A program made the position numbers and the translations under genes. Below are positions 62,074 to 64,000 of a stretch of DNA of 64,000 bases, in pieces (position 1 is the stretch's first letter; each line of letters starts with the position of its first letter). The notes under the pieces are model-generated. The model ran no database searches, was not told where the DNA came from, and saw only the letters and a list, made by a program, of their open reading frames with translations. This DNA is from Erythrobacter sp. SCSIO 43205 (lineage in GTDB: Bacteria > Pseudomonadota > Alphaproteobacteria > Sphingomonadales > Sphingomonadaceae): contig NZ_CP063202.1 of assembly GCF_019904235.1 (NCBI RefSeq), forward strand, positions 2,790,001-2,854,000, written 5' to 3'.

Positions 62074-63405
62074 CTAAAGGGTATCGGCGTCCGATGGGAG
62101 CAAGCTTTCAATCGGACGCTCACTGGCCACACTGGCAGCATGGCGTTCGGCCTTGCGCAAAGCCCGCAAGATGTTTCGACTTGCAATAAGCTCCAGCTCG
62201 ACCTGACTATACCCGCGCCTCACCAGCTCTGCGAAAAGTTCGGGATAGCCGCTTACATCCTCAAAACCCACGGGCCCTGAGGGGATGCCATCAAAATCCC
62301 CTCCGATGCCGATGTATTCAACACCGATAAGCTCGCGAATATGGTCGATATGATCGGCCATGTGCGCAACGGTTGTCACCGGTTCTGGATTGGCCTCATC
62401 CCACTCAGCCATCGCGGCCTCGACCACATCAGGCTGCCCGGGATAGAGTGAATTCTGGCGCGCTTCGACCGCCTCGCGCTCGGCAAACCATATGCGCCGT
62501 TCATCGTTGATGTAGCCGGGAACCGCATCCACCATCACAACACCGCCATTGTCCGGCAGGCGCAAAAGAACGCTATCAGGGACGTTGCGCGAATGGCCAT
62601 TGACCGCTCTTGCGCCAGAATGGCTGAAGATTACCGGCGCGCGCGCCACATCAAGCGCGTCCATCATCGCCTCTTCGCTCACATGGCTAAGATCAACCAG
62701 CATCCCCAGCCGGTTCATCTCGCGCACCACATCCTTGCCAAATTCGCTTAGCCCGCCATGCTCCGGTGTATCGGTCGCGCTGTCCGCCCAAGGCGTGTTG
62801 CGAAAATGGGTGAGCGTCATATAGCGCGCGCCCAGCGCATACATTTGCCTCAGCACCGCAAGGCTGGACCCGATTGAATGACCGCCTTCCATACCGATGA
62901 TGGACGCAATCTTGCCCTCGACCATTGCACTTTCGATCGCATCGGCGTTGTCAGCATAGGCCATCTGGTCAGGATACATCGCAATCAAGCGCTTGATGAC
63001 GTCGATCTGCTCCATAGTCTGCCGGACCGCTTCGGGTTCGCTCTGCAAGGCGGATACAAAAACGGTCCAGAACTGCGCACCCACACGCCCTTCTTGAAGG
63101 CGCGTAAGGTCGGTTTGCATGACCCGGCCTTGCGGGTGGCTGGCCCCGGTCCCGGTCGTATCGGTGAAATCAAATCCGTCGATCTGGTTCGCGTATCGGA
63201 TGCGCAATTGGTAAGGCACATCGTTGTGGCCATCGAACACCGGCGCAATGGCAAGCGCGGCTAAGGCCTCTTGCATGGCTGGGTCCATCGGTTCCTGCAC
63301 AGCTTCTTCGGCAGGTGTCTGCGCCGGGAGAGCATCGTCTTGCGCAACAACAGGACTACAAAACGCCAAGGTGCAACCAGCTAAAAGCATTGCAAATTTT
63401 GTCAT
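62074..63405 (-). CDS. Membrane dipeptidase (peptidase M19), secreted
   Basis: A 443-residue zinc dipeptidase of the renal-dipeptidase family. The signal peptide is MTKFAMLLAGCTLAFCSPVV(AQ). The metal motifs are PVFDGHNDVPYQL (H-x-D), SIIGMEGGHSIGSSL (bridging Glu), MLVDLSHVSEEAM and PVIFSHSGARAV (His ligands), and EYIGIGGDFDG at the active-site edge. It probably cleaves dipeptides or D-amino-acid-containing peptides in the periplasm. It converges with the 56-residue membrane gene. Confidence 0.93.
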   Translation of the reverse strand: MTKFAMLLAGCTLAFCSPVVAQDDALPAQTPAEEAVQEPMDPAMQEALAALAIAPVFDGHNDVPYQLRIRYANQIDGFDFTDTTGTGASHPQGRVMQTDLTRLQEGRVGAQFWTVFVSALQSEPEAVRQTMEQIDVIKRLIAMYPDQMAYADNADAIESAMVEGKIASIIGMEGGHSIGSSLAVLRQMYALGARYMTLTHFRNTPWADSATDTPEHGGLSEFGKDVVREMNRLGMLVDLSHVSEEAMMDALDVARAPVIFSHSGARAVNGHSRNVPDSVLLRLPDNGGVVMVDAVPGYINDERRIWFAEREAVEARQNSLYPGQPDVVEAAMAEWDEANPEPVTTVAHMADHIDHIRELIGVEYIGIGGDFDGIPSGPVGFEDVSGYPELFAELVRRGYSQVELELIASRNILRALRKAERHAASVASERPIESLLPSDADTL

Positions 63406-63552
63406 TTCTTCACCTCTCTTATTGCGCTCGCAAAGGACGCTTTAGTCCGATGTGCCAAGATAAGATAACCGCCTCACAACCATCAAACAATTGGACATTC
63501 GCGCCTGTTTGGACGCAAAGTTATCGGCAAGGCTATAAAGGGGAAAACCAAA

Positions 63553-63951
63553 TTGATCCGAGCCATTTTGCGCATTGTTCTTGCCGCGTTTTACGCCTTT
63601 GCTGGCTATATGCACATAGCGCGGCCCGAACCGTTCCTCTCGATCATGCCCGGTGGACTGCCATTTCCAGAGCAGATTGTGTTCTGGACTGGTATCGCCG
63701 AAATTCTCGGCGCGATTGCTATTGTCCAGCCATTCCATCTGCGTTTGCGCCAAGCGGGCGGTATTGGCCTTGCGCTTTATGCCCTGTTCGTCTGGCCTGC
63801 CAACATCAACCACTTTGCCCTCGACATGGCCCGCGAGGATGGCGGACTGGGCCTTGCCTATCACGTGCCGCGAATGATTGCGCAGCCGATTATCATTTGG
63901 CTTGCCCTTTGGGTCAGCGAAGTACCAATGCCTTGGGCTAACAAGAAGTGA
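63553..63951 (+). CDS. DoxX-like small membrane protein
   Basis: A 132-residue protein with four membrane helices (IRAILRIVLAAFYAFAGYMH, LPFPEQIVFWTGIAEILGAI, AGGIGLALYALFVWPANINH, MIAQPIIIWLALWVSEVPMP). The pattern AGYMHIARPEPFLSIMP with a helix-4 WP/NINH fits DoxX-related proteins, which have been linked to thiosulfate or redox processes, but no function can be set here. TTG start, with AAGGGGAAAA just upstream. After the stop, 63952-64000 holds no gene in the window. Confidence 0.75.
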   Translation: MIRAILRIVLAAFYAFAGYMHIARPEPFLSIMPGGLPFPEQIVFWTGIAEILGAIAIVQPFHLRLRQAGGIGLALYALFVWPANINHFALDMAREDGGLGLAYHVPRMIAQPIIIWLALWVSEVPMPWANKK

Positions 63952-64000
63952 TCGTGCGATTTCCGGTAAAAGGGCTTTGCCAAATAAAAAAGGCAGCGCG

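Noticed and set aside
1..64000. CRISPR array, prophage or insertion sequence
   Set aside because: No regularly spaced direct repeats, no transposase, integrase or phage structural protein was seen on either strand.

Overview
The window reads as chromosomal DNA of an alphaproteobacterium. It is most likely a marine or aerobic Sphingomonadales member (Erythrobacteraceae-like). I base this on the gene content: a single long Rsh, a complete tol-pal operon, a his cluster that ends in hisE and a HIT protein, an alphaproteobacterial SspB, a PdeM nuclease and many secreted beta-rich proteins. GC-rich third positions and short palindromic intergenic repeats fit. The family assignment is inference. I saw no phage, insertion sequence or CRISPR array.

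Layout. 1-9.2 kb is an acetate module. It holds the 3' part of acs (broken by a 1-nt deletion), a LuxR-type response regulator, a symporter-fused hybrid histidine kinase of the CrbS type, an ActP-like symporter with its small DUF4212 subunit, and a HD-GYP-like protein with a damaged HD motif. 9.2-20.6 kb is an 11-kb block of secreted proteins. Three DUF11-type proteins (one frameshifted) and a 1691-residue outer-membrane barrel protein lie on one strand, and a 1114-residue beta-helix protein is divergent. This is the best candidate here for an undescribed surface system. 20.6-27.4 kb carries tRNA-Ser(GGA), a periplasmic cyclophilin, DUF1905, a chemoreceptor, rsh and a GH16 lipoprotein.

27.5-38.4 kb carries hemF, pdeM, a membrane gene flanked by a 47-bp direct repeat of the pdeM 3' end, infC (probably starting at ATA), a GNAT, an SLC13 permease, a PLP-dependent sulfur-amino-acid enzyme, a degenerate SDR, a DUF1963 protein and a J-domain protein. 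38.4-43.0 kb is ybgC-tolQRAB-pal. 43.0-47.0 kb is hisB-hisH-hisA-(small membrane gene)-hisF-hisE-HIT. 47.1-49.7 kb holds sspB, a hypothetical gene, gmk and an alpha/beta hydrolase.

49.9-58.3 kb is an acyl-CoA catabolic cluster: two SDRs, an ACAD pair, an MFS carrier, and an ACAD plus aminoglycoside-phosphotransferase-like kinase pair. That last pair corresponds to the two halves of the animal ACAD10/11 enzymes. 58.3-64 kb has an S8 serine protease fused to a putative autotransporter barrel, dapD, a 56-aa membrane protein, an M19 dipeptidase and a DoxX-like membrane protein.

Two coding genes, acs and one DUF11 gene, each lose one base at a C/G run. This leaves open whether they are true pseudogenes or sequence errors.
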